Origin: Nocardioides kongjuensis
Lineage (GTDB): Bacteria; Actinomycetota; Actinomycetes; Propionibacteriales; Nocardioidaceae
Reading direction: 5' to 3'
NCBI RefSeq assembly: GCF_013409625.1
Contig: NZ_JACCBF010000001.1
Coordinates: 1,240,001-1,304,000 of the forward strand
DNA: 64,000 nucleotides
In this document: positions 16,286 to 26,142 of the stretch, piece after piece
Numbering within the stretch: position 1 is the first letter of the stretch
How the letters are laid out: the number at the start of each line of letters is the position of its first letter
Translations under genes and position numbers: made by a program
Notes under the pieces: model-generated
Databases searched by the model: none
Told to the model about the DNA's origin: nothing
The model's input: the letters and a program-made list of their open reading frames with translations, nothing else

Positions 16286-18015
16286 GCTTCGAGGTGTGGG
16301 CGCCGCGCGCTCGACGGGTCCGGCTCGCGCTCGACGATCACGTGCTGGCGATGGAGGCGACCGCCGGCGGGTGGTGGGCAGCGGACACGGGGCCGGTGCC
16401 CGACGGCACACGCTACGGCTACCTGCTCGACGACGACGAGACGCCAGTTCCCGATCCACGCTCGCGGCGCCAGCCCGACGGCGTGCACGGGCTGTCGGCG
16501 ACCTTCGACGCATCGGCGCACCCGTGGGGCGACGGCGCGTGGACGGGGAGGCAGCTCGCCGGCGCCACCATCTACGAGCTGCACGTGGGCACCTTCACCC
16601 CGGAAGGCACCCTCGACGCCGTGGCCTCCCGGCTGGACCACCTGAAGGAGCTCGGTGTCGGCTTCGTGGAGCTCATGCCGGTCAACGCCTTCAACGGCGT
16701 GCACAACTGGGGGTACGACGGCGTCCTCTGGTCCGCGGTCCACGAGCCCTACGGCGGCCCGGCGGCGTACCAGCGACTGGTCGACGCCTGCCACCGGGCG
16801 GGCATCGGCGTGATCCAGGACGTCGTCCACAACCACCTCGGGCCGTCGGGGAACCACCTGCCGCGCTTCGGCCCCTACCTCAAGGACGGCCGCAACACCT
16901 GGGGCGACCTGGTGAACCTCGACGGCGAGGGATCCGCCGAGGTGCGCCGCTACATCATCGACAGCGCACTGATGTGGCTGCGCGACCTGCACGTCGACGG
17001 CCTGCGGCTCGACGCGGTGCACGCGCTGTCGGACGAGTCCGACGTCCACCTGCTGGAGGAGCTGGCCGTCGAGGTGGCAGCGCTCTCCGCCCACCAGAAC
17101 CGCCCGCTCACCCTGATCGCAGAGTCCGACCTCAACGACACCCGGATGGTCATCCCGCGCGAGGCCGGCGGCCACGGTCTGGACGCGCAGTGGAGCGACG
17201 ACTTCCACCACGCCGTGCACGTGGCACTGACCGGCGAGACCTCCGGCTACTACGCCGACTTCGCCCCGCTGGGAGCGCTGGCCAAGGTGCTCGACCGCGG
17301 CTTCTTCCACGACGGCACCTGGTCGAGCTTCCGCCAGCGCAACCACGGCCGACCGGTCGACACGGACCGCATGCCCGCCTGGCGCCTCGTCGTGTGCGCC
17401 CAGAACCACGACCAGATCGGCAACCGGGCGCGCGGCGACCGCACCGCCGAGCACCTCGACGACGAGCGCCTGCTCTGCGCGGCGCTGCTCACCTTGGCCT
17501 CGCCGTTCACCCCGATGCTCTTCCAGGGCGAGGAGTGGGCCGCGAGCACGCCCTTCGCCTTCTTCACCTCCCACCCCGAGCCCGAACTGGCGACGGCCAC
17601 CGCCGAGGGCCGGCTCGCCGAGTTCGAGCGGATGGGCTGGGACCCCGACCAGGTGCTCGACCCCCAGGACCCGGCGACCTTCGAGCGGAGCAGGCTCGAC
17701 TGGTCGGAGCTGTCGGGGGGCCGGCACGCCCGCGTCCTGGAGGGCTACCGGCGCCTTGCCACGCTGCGGCGCGAGCTCCCGGAGCTGACCGATCCGGGCT
17801 TCGGCACGACCACCCTCGACGAGGCCGAGGGCCGGCTCACCCTCGATCGGGGCACCGTCGCCCTCCACCTCAACCTCGGTGAGCGGGACTGGGAGGTGCC
17901 TGCCGTCGAGGTGCTCTTCAGCACGAGCGAGCGGATCGCCCCCGGCCGCGGTGACCGGCCGGTGGTCGTGCTGCCCGGCAACGGCCTGCTGGTGCGCACC
18001 TCGCCGGCCGCCTGA
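16282..18015 (+). CDS. treZ: Malto-oligosyltrehalose trehalohydrolase TreZ
   Basis: 577 residues from ATG 16282, overlapping the treY stop (ATGA). An N-terminal CBM48-like domain ([18 protein letters not shown]) leads into a GH13 barrel with catalytic Asp244 in [10 protein letters not shown] and Glu281 in IAESDLN, and [13 protein letters not shown] further on. It releases free trehalose from the product of TreY. The glgX-treY-treZ order gives a complete glycogen-to-trehalose route. Confidence 0.95.
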   Translation: MSFEVWAPRARRVRLALDDHVLAMEATAGGWWAADTGPVPDGTRYGYLLDDDETPVPDPRSRRQPDGVHGLSATFDASAHPWGDGAWTGRQLAGATIYELHVGTFTPEGTLDAVASRLDHLKELGVGFVELMPVNAFNGVHNWGYDGVLWSAVHEPYGGPAAYQRLVDACHRAGIGVIQDVVHNHLGPSGNHLPRFGPYLKDGRNTWGDLVNLDGEGSAEVRRYIIDSALMWLRDLHVDGLRLDAVHALSDESDVHLLEELAVEVAALSAHQNRPLTLIAESDLNDTRMVIPREAGGHGLDAQWSDDFHHAVHVALTGETSGYYADFAPLGALAKVLDRGFFHDGTWSSFRQRNHGRPVDTDRMPAWRLVVCAQNHDQIGNRARGDRTAEHLDDERLLCAALLTLASPFTPMLFQGEEWAASTPFAFFTSHPEPELATATAEGRLAEFERMGWDPDQVLDPQDPATFERSRLDWSELSGGRHARVLEGYRRLATLRRELPELTDPGFGTTTLDEAEGRLTLDRGTVALHLNLGERDWEVPAVEVLFSTSERIAPGRGDRPVVVLPGNGLLVRTSPAA

Positions 18016-18121
18016 GCACGCGAGAACAGAATTCCTGCGACCTGCTGTCGTTTCCACGTCGGCTCGTTCGTAGCGTGGGTGAACGCACCCCACCGGGAGC
18101 AACGACCCAGGAGACGAGCCC

Positions 18122-18949
18122 ATGCAGGACCCAGCACAGGTCGCCCGTCGGCTGTTCGAGCTGACCGAGCCGATCGCGGCGGTCGGCTTCACTGCCGACG
18201 AGCCCAACGAGGCGATGGCGGAGCTCGGCCTCCGCGGCTACTGGGACGGCTACTTCGCAGGACGCGCGGCGCCGCTGGGCGTCGTCCCCGCCGAGGTCGT
18301 GCACGCTGCCTTCTACAACTTCGCCGACGGCGAGGTCGCCCGGCACGTGCCCAGGGTGTGGGAGACGACCACACCCGACGCCGCGTACGCCGCGCGGCTG
18401 CGCGGATGTGTCGCGGCCTTGCGGCGCATCCTCGGAGAACCGGGCGGGGGAGGCGAGGTCTCGCGCGCTGCGGACCTCCTGGCGCGGGCGGCGACGAGCG
18501 CGCCGATCGAGGGGCGTGTCATGTACGCCGGGCTGCGTGCTCTGCCCCTGCCGGGCGAGCCGCTCGCGCTCCTGTGGCACGCCTCGAACATGCTGCGCGA
18601 GCACCGCGGCGACGGCCACGTCGTCGCACTCGTGGCGGCAGGGATCGGCGGCCTCGAGTCGCACGTCCTGTGTGCTCTCGACATGGGCATCCACCCGGCG
18701 GAGTCGTTCGGCCGCATCCACCACCTTCCCCGCAGGCAGCTGTCCGGGGTGATGGAGGGCTTGCGGCGGCGCGGCCTGATCGACCCCGACGGTCGCTTCA
18801 CCCAGGCGGGACGGGAAACGAAGGCGAGGATCGAGGCGATGACCGACGCCCTCGCCGCAGCGCCCTACCAGGCGCTCGGCGCCGAGGAGCTGGACGAGCT
18901 GGTCACGGCGCTCGAGCCGATCGCCCGCCGTGTGGGAGCCGGCCGCTAG
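18122..18949 (+). CDS. SCO6745-family helical protein (winged-helix-like C-terminus)
   Basis: 275 residues from ATG 18122, with AGGAGA upstream. The protein is alpha-helical and alanine-rich; ARRLFELTEPIAAVGFTADEPNEAMAELGLRGYWDGYFAGRAAPLG is the conserved opening of the family named after Streptomyces SCO6745. The last third (RQLSGVMEGLRRRGLIDPDGRFTQAGRETKARIEAMTD) looks like a MarR-type winged helix. Function is unknown; a one-domain regulator is possible. Confidence 0.75.
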   Translation: MQDPAQVARRLFELTEPIAAVGFTADEPNEAMAELGLRGYWDGYFAGRAAPLGVVPAEVVHAAFYNFADGEVARHVPRVWETTTPDAAYAARLRGCVAALRRILGEPGGGGEVSRAADLLARAATSAPIEGRVMYAGLRALPLPGEPLALLWHASNMLREHRGDGHVVALVAAGIGGLESHVLCALDMGIHPAESFGRIHHLPRRQLSGVMEGLRRRGLIDPDGRFTQAGRETKARIEAMTDALAAAPYQALGAEELDELVTALEPIARRVGAGR

Positions 18950-18952
18950 GGC

Positions 18953-19426
18953 TCACTCCCCGTCGTAGGCCGCCTGCAGCGCCGCGACGTCGATCTTGCC
19001 CATGGTCAGCATCGCCCGGCACACCCGCTGGTTCGCCTCGGTGGTGTAGTCGCCACTGAGCTCCTCGAGCTCGACGGGGACGACCTGCCAGGAGACGCCG
19101 TACCTGTCGCGGCACCAGCCGCACGGGCCGGGCTCGCCACCGTCGGCGGTGAGCAGGTCCCAGTAGTGGTCGACCTCGGCCTGGCCCTGGACGCGCAGGT
19201 AGAAGGAGAACGCCTCATTGAGGTGGAACTCGGGCCCGGCGTTGAGGCCGATCACCTCGTGGCCGGCGACGGTGAACTCGACGACCTCGGCGACGGAGTT
19301 GCCGGGTTCGGTCCAAGCGGTGGTGACGGGGCCGACGGACGAGCCGGGGATGTGCTCGGCGTAGAAGGTCGCGGCCTCGACGGCCAGGTTGTTGCCGAAC
19401 CACAGGTGCGTGCGTACCGAAACCAT
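18953..19426 (-). CDS. PhnB-like VOC protein
   Basis: 157 residues from ATG 19426, preceded by GAGGGAGA. HLWFGNNLAVEAATFYAEHIPGSSV, NAGPEFHLNEAFSFYLRV, CGWCRDRYGVSWQVVP and AMLTMGKIDVAALQAAYDG are hallmarks of the PhnB/DUF1842-like branch of the VOC superfamily, often mislabelled 3-demethylubiquinone methyltransferase. No biochemical role is established. Convergent with the SCO6745-family gene. Confidence 0.85.
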   Translation of the reverse strand: MVSVRTHLWFGNNLAVEAATFYAEHIPGSSVGPVTTAWTEPGNSVAEVVEFTVAGHEVIGLNAGPEFHLNEAFSFYLRVQGQAEVDHYWDLLTADGGEPGPCGWCRDRYGVSWQVVPVELEELSGDYTTEANQRVCRAMLTMGKIDVAALQAAYDGE

Positions 19427-19510
19427 CGCGATCTCCCTCGGGGGGACCCTCCGGTCGAGGGTCACTGCCGAGGACGACCGCACCGGACGCGCAGACTCAT
19501 CGCGCGATCC

Positions 19511-19903
19511 TCAGTCGAGGCAGAACTCGTTGCCCTCGACGTCGTACATGTTCTGGCACGACTCGTTCTCCTCGTCAGCGGGCAGGAGCGTGCCCCGGCG
19601 GGCGCCGAGGGCCTCCAGGCGGGAGGCCTCCGCCTCGAGCGCGGCCAGCCGTTCGGCGCCGGTCAGGCCGGTGACGACCCGGACGTCGAGGTGGACCCGG
19701 TTCTTGGCGACCTTGGTCTCGGGGACGCGCTGGAAGTACAGCCGTGGGCCGACACCCGTGGGGTCCTGGCAGGCGGCCCAGGCGTCGTCGGGGTCGGGCG
19801 GGTACGGCGGATCGACGTACCCGAGGGTGGCCTTCCAGAACTCGGCGACGGCCCGGGGGCTCGCGCAGTCGAAGGTCACCTGAACCTGACGTACCGAGGT
19901 CAT
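19511..19903 (-). CDS. VOC-family protein
   Basis: 130 residues from ATG 19903. VRQVQVTFDCASPRAVAEFWKATLGYVDPP opens the first module and KNRVHLDVRVV the second; the end (NMYDVEGNEFCLD) carries the usual metal-binding strand. The second VOC protein in a row on this strand, 84 bases upstream of the PhnB-like gene, but the two are not close paralogues. Substrate unknown. Confidence 0.82.
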   Translation of the reverse strand: MTSVRQVQVTFDCASPRAVAEFWKATLGYVDPPYPPDPDDAWAACQDPTGVGPRLYFQRVPETKVAKNRVHLDVRVVTGLTGAERLAALEAEASRLEALGARRGTLLPADEENESCQNMYDVEGNEFCLD

Positions 19904-19972
19904 GGAGGCAGCCTAGGGAAGCGCTGGGCACGTGGCCCCGCCGGCGTACGACGGGGCCACGTGCGGCACCGA

Positions 19973-20311
19973 TCACCAGGAGAAGGGCCCGTAGTAGTCG
20001 GAGTACTGTGCTCGCGACTCGTCCCCCCAGCGGTCCGCGTCGTGATCGGGCGCCGACTTGATCTGGTCCTTGGTCATGTTCACCCTGACCGACTCGTCGG
20101 CGTGGTCGACCCCGGTGATCGCGCCGGCCGGGATCAGCCGCTTCTTGCCGAAGATCCACGGCCCGGTGTCGACCACCACGTGCGCGGCATCGACCTCGTT
20201 GGTCGCCTCGTCGATCTTGCCGATCGATCCGTCGGTCGCCTCGACCGAGTAGCCGACGAGGTCGCCGCCCTCGAGCCACGACGTCTCCCGGTAGTTCCAC
20301 ACGTTGCTCAT
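19973..20311 (-). CDS. PRC-barrel domain protein
   Basis: 112 residues from ATG 20311, with GGGGGGAG upstream. LVGYSVEATDGSIGKIDEATNEVDAAHVVVDTGPWIFGKKRLIPAGAI is a full PRC barrel of the kind found in photosynthetic reaction centre H subunits and RimM. Stand-alone PRC proteins in actinobacteria are often stress-linked. The C-terminal tail is acidic and aromatic. Divergent from dnaE2. Confidence 0.82.
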   Translation of the reverse strand: MSNVWNYRETSWLEGGDLVGYSVEATDGSIGKIDEATNEVDAAHVVVDTGPWIFGKKRLIPAGAITGVDHADESVRVNMTKDQIKSAPDHDADRWGDESRAQYSDYYGPFSW

Positions 20312-20400
20312 CTGAGCTCCCCCCTTGTTGTCGAGTCCTGCGCGGTACCCGGGCCTGCCCCCCGGAAACAGGAAGGCGGGTGATCGAGCGGATCTTGAGA

Positions 20401-20416
20401 TCGAACAGGTGTTCGA
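20401..20416. promoter_or_regulatory. LexA (SOS) box upstream of dnaE2
   Basis: TCGAACAGGTGTTCGA matches TCGAAC-N4-GTTCGA exactly and lies 13 bases before the dnaE2 ATG. It is the twin of the box at 2908-2923, so both halves of the mutasome should be induced together by DNA damage. Confidence 0.92.
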
Positions 20417-20429
20417 CTACGGTCGGGTC

Positions 20430-23400
20430 ATGGGCTGGAACAACCCACCGGTCCCGTGGAGCGAGCTCGAGCGGCGGCTGTCCGGGCGCGCGCCCGCGCT
20501 CGAGGCGCCGGTGTCGCGTCGCAAGCGGCCGCGGGTCGAGCCCGACGACGTGGTCAGGCCGACAGCGTCGACGCCGTACGCCGAGCTCCACTGCCACAGC
20601 CACTTCAGCTTCCTCGACGGTGCCAGCTCACCGGGCGAGCTGGTCAAGGAGGCCGTCCGCCTCGGGCTCGATGCGCTCGCCCTGACCGACCACGACGGGT
20701 TCGCGGGGGCGCCGCTGTTCGCGGAGGCGGGGGCGGACTACGAGCTGCGGACGGTCTACGGCGCCGAGCTGACCCTCGACGTGCACCGCTCGCAGAACGG
20801 CATCCCCGACCCCGAGGGCAGCCACCTGCTGGTGCTCGCGCGCGGGGTGGAGGGCTACCACCGGATGTCGGGGGCGATCACCGAGGCCGGGCTGCGCGCG
20901 CCGGAGAAGGGCAGTCCCGCCCACGACCTCGACGAGCTCGCCGAGCGCGGACGCGGGCACTGGGTGGTGCTCACCGGGTGCCGCAAGGGCGCGGTCCGCC
21001 AGGCGCTCGCGGCGAGCGGTCCCGCCGCGGCGGCGAGCGCCCTCGACGCCCTCGTCGACAGGTTCGGGCACGACCACGTCGTGGTCGAGCTGACCGCCAG
21101 CGACCACCCGGGCGGCGAGGAGGACAACGACCTGCTGGCCCGGATCGCCGACGACCGCGGCCTGCCGGTGCTGGCGACGGGCAACGTCCACTTCGCCGTG
21201 CCGGAGAGGCGGCGGCTGGCCGCGGCGATGGCGGCCGTGCGAGCCCGGCGCAGCATCGCCGAGCTCGACGGCTGGCTCGACCTGTCCGGCGGTGCGCACC
21301 TGCGCAGCGGCGAGGAGATGCTGCAGCGCTTCGCGCACCGGCCCGATGCGGTGCGGCGCTCCGTCATGCTCGCCCGTGAGCTGGCCTTCGACCTGCGCAA
21401 GGCCTCACCGCGGCTGCCGAAGCAGGGCATCCCGGAAGGACGTACGCCGGGCGAGCACCTGCGCGACCTGCTGGAGCGGGGCTTCGCGCAGCGCTACGCG
21501 CGCGAGCCGCACGCGGAGGCCGCGCGGCAGCGGGTCGAGGCGGAGATGAAGGTGATCCTGGAGAAGGACTTCGCCGGCTACTTCATCATCGTCCACGACA
21601 TCGTCGCCTTCGCGCGCGAGCAGAAGATCCTGTGCCAGGGCAGGGGATCGGCGGCGAGCAGCGCGGTCTGCTACGCGCTCGGGATCACCGCCATCGACTC
21701 GGTCTTCTACAACCTGCCGTTCGAGCGGTTCATCTCCCAGCACCGCGAGGAGGAGCCCGACATCGACGTCGACTTCGACTCCGACCGGCGCGAGGAGGTG
21801 ATCCAGTGGGTCTACGACACCTACGGCCGCCGCAACGCCGCGCAGGTGTGCAACGTGATCAGCTACCGGCCGCGGATGGCGGTGCGCGATGCCGCGAAGG
21901 CGCTCGGGCACTCGCCGGGGCAGCAGGACGCCTGGTCCAAGCAGGTCGACAGCTGGGGGAGCGAGGTCGAGAAGGACCTCGGCATCCCCGAGCCCGTCGT
22001 CGCGCTCGCCGAGGAGCTGATCGGCGCACCCCGCCACCTCGGCATCCACTCCGGCGGCATGGTCCTCACCGAGCGACCGATCGGGGAGGTCTGCCCGATC
22101 GAGAAGGCGCGGATGGACAAGCGGACCGTGCTGCAGTGGGACAAGGACGGCTGCGAGTCGATGGGGCTGGTGAAGTTCGACCTGCTCGGCCTCGGCATGC
22201 TCGGCGCTCTCGACCACATGATCCGTCTCGTCGCCGAGCACCTCGGCCAGGAGTGGACGCTGGCGACACTGCCCAAGGAGGAGGAGGCGGTCTACGAGAT
22301 GCTCGGCCGCGCCGACTCGATCGGCGTCTTCCAGGTCGAGTCCCGCGCCCAGATCGGCACCCTGCCGCGGCTCAAGCCCGACAGCTTCTACCAGCTGGCC
22401 ATCGAGATCGCACTGATCCGCCCCGGCCCCATCCAGGGCGGCGCGGTCCACCCCTACATCCGCCGCAAGACCGGGCGGGAGAAGGTGACCTACCCCCACC
22501 CGCTGCTGGAGCCGATCCTCGGCCGCACGCTCGGCGTACCGCTGTTCCAGGAGCAGCTCATGCAGATGGCGGTCGCGCTGGGCGACTGCTCGCCCGACGA
22601 CGCCGACCTGCTGCGCCGTGCGATGGGATCGAAGCGGGGGATCGAGCGGATCGAGAAGGTCAAGGACAAACTGTACGCCGGCATGGCGCGCAAGGGGATC
22701 ACCGGCGAGGCCGCCGACGCGATCTACGTCCAGGTGCTGTCCTTCGCCGGCTTCGGGTTCGCCGAGTCCCACGCGCTCAGCTTCGCGCTGCTCGTCTACG
22801 CCTCGTCGTGGTTCAAGCTGCACTACCCGGCGGCCTTCCTCGCCGGGCTGCTGCGCAACCAGCCGATGGGCTTCTACTCCCCGCAGTCCCTGGTCGCCGA
22901 CGCCCGCCGCCACGGCGTCGTCGTCCTGCCGCCGGACCTGGTCCACTCCGACGTCCAGGCCGGGCTGGAGCCGTGTCCGGCAGACGAGGTCGACGACGCC
23001 GTGCGGTACGACGGCTCGCTCGGCGTGCGCCTGGGACTCGACTCGGTCAAGGGGATCGGCACCGAGGTCGCGACCCGGATCGTGACGGCACGTGCCGACT
23101 CGCCGTACGCCGACATCCGTGACCTCTCCCGCCGCGCCGCACTGACCCAGGCCCAGCTCGAGGCCCTCGCCACCGCCGGAGCGCTCGACGGGTTCGGCCT
23201 CGACCGACGCCAGGCGCTGTGGATGGCCGGGTACGCCGAGGACGACGGCCAGCTGCCCGGCAGCACCCCCGCTCCGGCGCCGCCGACGCTGCCGGAGATG
23301 ACGCCGCTCGAGGTGACCCTCGCCGACCTGTGGGCGACCCGGATCTCGACCGACGTCCACCCGATCCAGCACTTCCGGGAGACGCTGAGCGCTGCGGGCA

Positions 23401-23738
23401 TCAAGCCGGTGGGCGACCTGCCGACCACCGAGGCGGGGCGCCGGGTGCATGTGGCCGGCCTGGTCACCCACCGCCAGCGGCCGGGCACCGCCGGCGGGAT
23501 CACCTTCCTCAACCTCGAGGACGAGACCGGGATGCTCAACGTGGTGTGCTCGCAGGGCGTGATGCGCGCCCACCGGCAGGCCGCACGCAACCGGGTCGCC
23601 GTCGTGATCCGCGGGATGGTCGAGCGCCAGGACGGCGTCACCAACCTGGTCGCCGACCGGGTCGAGCCGCTGGACACCGTCCTTCCCGGTGCGGGCGACG
23701 CGCTCCAGGCCCGCCAGTCCTCGCGGGACTTCCGGTGA
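20430..23738 (+). CDS. dnaE2: Error-prone DNA polymerase DnaE2
   Basis: 1102 residues. ATG 20430 is used because the protein then opens MGWNNPPVPWSELERRLSG, characteristic of DnaE2, and lies just after the LexA box. A PHP domain follows (AELHCHSHFSFLDGASSPGEL, ALALTDHDG), then the C-family palm with PDIDVDFDSDRREE near 443-456, and a C-terminal OB fold (VHVAGLVTHRQRPGTAGGITFLNLEDETGMLNVV). DnaE2 performs mutagenic translesion synthesis together with ImuA' and ImuB, which here are 15 kb away. No good ribosome binding site is visible. Confidence 0.95.
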   Translation: MGWNNPPVPWSELERRLSGRAPALEAPVSRRKRPRVEPDDVVRPTASTPYAELHCHSHFSFLDGASSPGELVKEAVRLGLDALALTDHDGFAGAPLFAEAGADYELRTVYGAELTLDVHRSQNGIPDPEGSHLLVLARGVEGYHRMSGAITEAGLRAPEKGSPAHDLDELAERGRGHWVVLTGCRKGAVRQALAASGPAAAASALDALVDRFGHDHVVVELTASDHPGGEEDNDLLARIADDRGLPVLATGNVHFAVPERRRLAAAMAAVRARRSIAELDGWLDLSGGAHLRSGEEMLQRFAHRPDAVRRSVMLARELAFDLRKASPRLPKQGIPEGRTPGEHLRDLLERGFAQRYAREPHAEAARQRVEAEMKVILEKDFAGYFIIVHDIVAFAREQKILCQGRGSAASSAVCYALGITAIDSVFYNLPFERFISQHREEEPDIDVDFDSDRREEVIQWVYDTYGRRNAAQVCNVISYRPRMAVRDAAKALGHSPGQQDAWSKQVDSWGSEVEKDLGIPEPVVALAEELIGAPRHLGIHSGGMVLTERPIGEVCPIEKARMDKRTVLQWDKDGCESMGLVKFDLLGLGMLGALDHMIRLVAEHLGQEWTLATLPKEEEAVYEMLGRADSIGVFQVESRAQIGTLPRLKPDSFYQLAIEIALIRPGPIQGGAVHPYIRRKTGREKVTYPHPLLEPILGRTLGVPLFQEQLMQMAVALGDCSPDDADLLRRAMGSKRGIERIEKVKDKLYAGMARKGITGEAADAIYVQVLSFAGFGFAESHALSFALLVYASSWFKLHYPAAFLAGLLRNQPMGFYSPQSLVADARRHGVVVLPPDLVHSDVQAGLEPCPADEVDDAVRYDGSLGVRLGLDSVKGIGTEVATRIVTARADSPYADIRDLSRRAALTQAQLEALATAGALDGFGLDRRQALWMAGYAEDDGQLPGSTPAPAPPTLPEMTPLEVTLADLWATRISTDVHPIQHFRETLSAAGIKPVGDLPTTEAGRRVHVAGLVTHRQRPGTAGGITFLNLEDETGMLNVVCSQGVMRAHRQAARNRVAVVIRGMVERQDGVTNLVADRVEPLDTVLPGAGDALQARQSSRDFR

Positions 23739-23745
23739 GTCGCGC

Positions 23746-24264
23746 CTACAGGCCGTCGGTGTTGAACTCGTCCCCACTGACCAGCCAGGTCCCGTCGGTC
23801 AGGGTGAGCTGGTAGAGCGTCGTGATGTTGGCGAGGTCCGAGCCGACCTTGACCGTGGCCACCCCGTCGCTGCCCTCGAGCTCGGTCAGCCGGACGTCGT
23901 CCTCGCCGAACAGCGGCTTGCTGAACACCTTCTCCCAGCTCGCGCACGCCTCCTCGCGCGAGGTCGACTCGTCGGCGAACAGGGCGATCGAGCGCAGGTA
24001 GTCGTCGGTCGCCAGGTCGCAGTCACCGGTGACGAGGAACTCCTTGAGCGTCGCCGAGATCGCTGCCTCGTCCCCGTCGGTGATCGGCCCGCTCCCGGAC
24101 CCGGCCTCCGGCGAGGGAGCGGCCCCGGATGTCCCAGCCGTCGTGGAGGCACTGCTCGGCGTCGGCTCCGCCCCGTCCTTCGCGCCACCGCCGTCGCTGC
24201 CGCCGTCGCCGCAGCCGGTGAGCGCGAGTGGGAGCACGAGTGTCACGAGAAGTCGTCGATCCAT
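23746..24264 (-). CDS. Hypothetical lipoprotein
   Basis: 172 residues from ATG 24264. A short signal peptide (MDRRLLVTLVLPLALTGC) ends in a lipobox with Cys18. A Gly/Ser/Pro/Thr-rich linker of about 45 residues follows, then a compact domain with two cysteines (DCDLATDDYL and EACASW) and TDGTWLVSGDEFNTDGL at the end. The fold may be NTF2-like, but I do not recognise it. Convergent with dnaE2, only seven bases between stops. Confidence 0.75.
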   Translation of the reverse strand: MDRRLLVTLVLPLALTGCGDGGSDGGGAKDGAEPTPSSASTTAGTSGAAPSPEAGSGSGPITDGDEAAISATLKEFLVTGDCDLATDDYLRSIALFADESTSREEACASWEKVFSKPLFGEDDVRLTELEGSDGVATVKVGSDLANITTLYQLTLTDGTWLVSGDEFNTDGL

Positions 24265-24372
24265 GGAGCCAGTTCCTACCGCACGGCGCGCCGCGGCGAG
24301 GCCGATTCGGGAGAGCCCACAGGCCTGCGGTAGTGTTCCGTTCGCCTCGGGCGGTGATCCCGAACGAGGCAT

Positions 24373-24446
24373 CGGGCTGTAGCGCAGCTTGGTAGCGCAC
24401 CTGACTGGGGGTCAGGGGGTCGCAGGTTCAAATCCTGTCAGCCCGA
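24373..24446 (+). tRNA. tRNA-Pro (anticodon GGG)
   Basis: The acceptor arms CGGGCTG and CAGCCCG pair perfectly, with discriminator A and the start of CC following. D arm AGCGCAGCTTGGTAGCGC, anticodon stem CCTGA/TCAGG with loop CTGGGGG (anticodon GGG), and T arm with GGTTCAAATCC are all present. CCA is not fully encoded. Confidence 0.93.
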
Positions 24447-24454
24447 CCGAGAAG

Positions 24455-24493
24455 ACCGGCTCTGACCAGCGGACACGCTGAGTCAGGGCCGGT
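24455..24493 (+). terminator. Hairpin downstream of tRNA-Pro
   Basis: ACCGGCTCTGAC and GTCAGGGCCGGT form a 12-bp stem with one mismatch, around a loop containing AGCG/CGCT. It begins nine bases after the tRNA and is probably its terminator, although no U-tract follows. Confidence 0.6.
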
Positions 24494-24618
24494 GCTCATT
24501 TCGACCGTCCTGCGGCGCGGCAGGGCAGCGCGCATCACGTCGGATCGGTGGAGCGCCGGACGAGCACCTGCACCAGGCGTGAGGAGCTGCGCGCCGACTG
24601 CCTGTCAGCTGCCGCCCG

Positions 24619-25536
24619 TCAGCTGACCGTCGGCCGGATGCTGGCGCGTGCGGGCCGCGGATGTGGCGTGCCCGCGGGCGGGTCGCGCCGGACATCCACG
24701 ACGGTGCTGCCCTCCGGGTGACCGTCGCCGACAGCCGGGACCGGTGCACCCGTCGTGGTGGACGCTGCCTGGGTCTCGCGTCGCAGGAACTCGCCGAGGT
24801 CTGCCACGGTGCTCATCAACGGCGCCGGGAACACGACCGTGGTGTTCTTGTCGACCCCGATCTCGATCAGGCTCTGCAGGTTGCGCAGCTGCAGCGCCAG
24901 GGGGTGCTGCATCATGGTGTCGGAAGCCTCGCCCAGCGCAGCGGCAGCTGCCGCCTCGCCCTCGGCCGCGATGATCTTCGCGCGCTTCTCGCGCTCGGCC
25001 TCGGCCTGCCTGGCCATCGCGCGCTTCATGCTGTCGGGCAGCTGGATGTCCTTGAGCTCGACCAGGGTGACCAGCACACCCCACTCGTTGGTCGTGCGGT
25101 CGAGGATCTCGCGGATGTTCGCGTTGATCGCGTCGGTCTCCGACAGCGCCTGGTCGAGGGTGTGCTGGCCGACGACGTTGCGCAGGGTGGTCTGGGCGAT
25201 CTGGTTGATGGCGGCTGCGACGTTCTCGATCGCCACGACCGACTTCACGGCGTCCACGACCTGGAAGTACGCGACACCGGCGACGTCGATGCTGACGTTG
25301 TCCTTGGTGATGATCCCCTGGGACTGGATCGGCATGGTGACGATGCGCAGGGACACCTTCCTGAGCCGGTCGACGACCGGGATGATCACGCGAAGCCCTG
25401 GCTCGCGCACCCGTTGCACCCGGCCCAGCCGGAAGACGACGCCCTTCTCGTACTGGTTGACGATGCGCAGTGCCGCCCCGAGCAGGGCGAGGCAGACCGC
25501 CAGGACGACGGCGGCCACGACGAGGTACGTCTCCAT
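24619..25536 (-). CDS. SPFH/Band 7 protein (slipin/stomatin family)
   Basis: 305 residues from ATG 25536, with AAGGAGAG upstream. One N-terminal membrane segment ([22 protein letters not shown]) is followed by a Band 7 domain: [52 protein letters not shown], a helical [20 protein letters not shown] stretch and a disordered Pro-rich tail. Slipins form membrane scaffolds and are often paired with an NfeD protease partner; none is seen here. It is the last gene of the co-directional cyd/USP run and may contribute to membrane stress response. Confidence 0.9.
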   Translation of the reverse strand: METYLVVAAVVLAVCLALLGAALRIVNQYEKGVVFRLGRVQRVREPGLRVIIPVVDRLRKVSLRIVTMPIQSQGIITKDNVSIDVAGVAYFQVVDAVKSVVAIENVAAAINQIAQTTLRNVVGQHTLDQALSETDAINANIREILDRTTNEWGVLVTLVELKDIQLPDSMKRAMARQAEAEREKRAKIIAAEGEAAAAAALGEASDTMMQHPLALQLRNLQSLIEIGVDKNTTVVFPAPLMSTVADLGEFLRRETQAASTTTGAPVPAVGDGHPEGSTVVDVRRDPPAGTPHPRPARASIRPTVS

Positions 25537-25593
25537 GACACTCTCCTTGGCTGGGAGGAACATCTCCGGCACTCGGTGCGCCGCGCGACCGGA

Positions 25594-26142
25594 TCAGGCC
25601 GCGCGGTCGATCTCGGCGAGACAGGCTGCCCCGATCATCTGGCCCCAGCGCTCCGCCCGCTCCTCCTCGCCGGACAGCAGCGGCCCCCTGGTGCCGTCGA
25701 CGAGGAATGCCACGGGCTTGCGGATCAGGCGGAAGCCGCGGCGGTGCAGGAGCCGAGCGGCGGTGGTGCCTGCAGCCAGCGGCCAGCGGCGTACCTTCGC
25801 GGCGCGGGTGTCGAACACCGCGGCCAGGCTGGTCCCGAACCGGTCGGGGCCGATGAGCGGGATCCACTCCCGGGCACCGACCTTCGCCCGGTCCGGCGGC
25901 GCACCCTGCCGGACCGCATCGGCCCTGCTGCCGGGCCGACTGAGCGAGAAGGCGTGCGTCGGGGCGCCGAGCAGCAGGAGGTCGACGTCGACCGGTCCCG
26001 TCGACGCCACGGACGTCACAGGCACGCTGTGCGCCTCGAAACCGGCCGCCCGCAGTCCGCGCACGATCGCGCGCGCCACCCGGGCGGTGTTGTCGAACAG
26101 CGACTCGTAGACCACGAGCGCGCTCGGGTAGTCCCGACTCAT
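25594..26142 (-). CDS. Flavodoxin-like protein
   Basis: 182 residues from ATG 26142, overlapping the upstream USP stop (ATGA). The opening ALVVYESLFDNTARVARAIVRGLRAAGFEAHSVPVTS has the flavodoxin beta-alpha pattern with the phosphate loop (T/S)xxxNT-like ESLFDNT, and LLLLGAPTHAFSLSRPGSR forms the next FMN-contact strand. The C-terminal third is less typical. Probably FMN-binding and redox-active, co-translated with a universal stress protein in the hypoxia cluster. The electron partner is unknown. Confidence 0.85.
   Translation of the reverse strand: MSRDYPSALVVYESLFDNTARVARAIVRGLRAAGFEAHSVPVTSVASTGPVDVDLLLLGAPTHAFSLSRPGSRADAVRQGAPPDRAKVGAREWIPLIGPDRFGTSLAAVFDTRAAKVRRWPLAAGTTAARLLHRRGFRLIRKPVAFLVDGTRGPLLSGEEERAERWGQMIGAACLAEIDRAA

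Noticed and set aside
18953..19903. Tandem duplication of the two VOC genes
   Set aside because: The PhnB-like and short VOC proteins share only the superfamily fold; they are not close copies.
21405..23777. Long antisense open frame (790 residues) opposite dnaE2
   Set aside because: No domain or start signal; produced by GC-skewed codon use of dnaE2.
24483..24749. Open frame of 88 residues between the tRNA and the slipin gene
   Set aside because: Overlaps the terminator hairpin and slipin 3' end, with Arg/Ala-rich shadow composition and no ribosome binding site.
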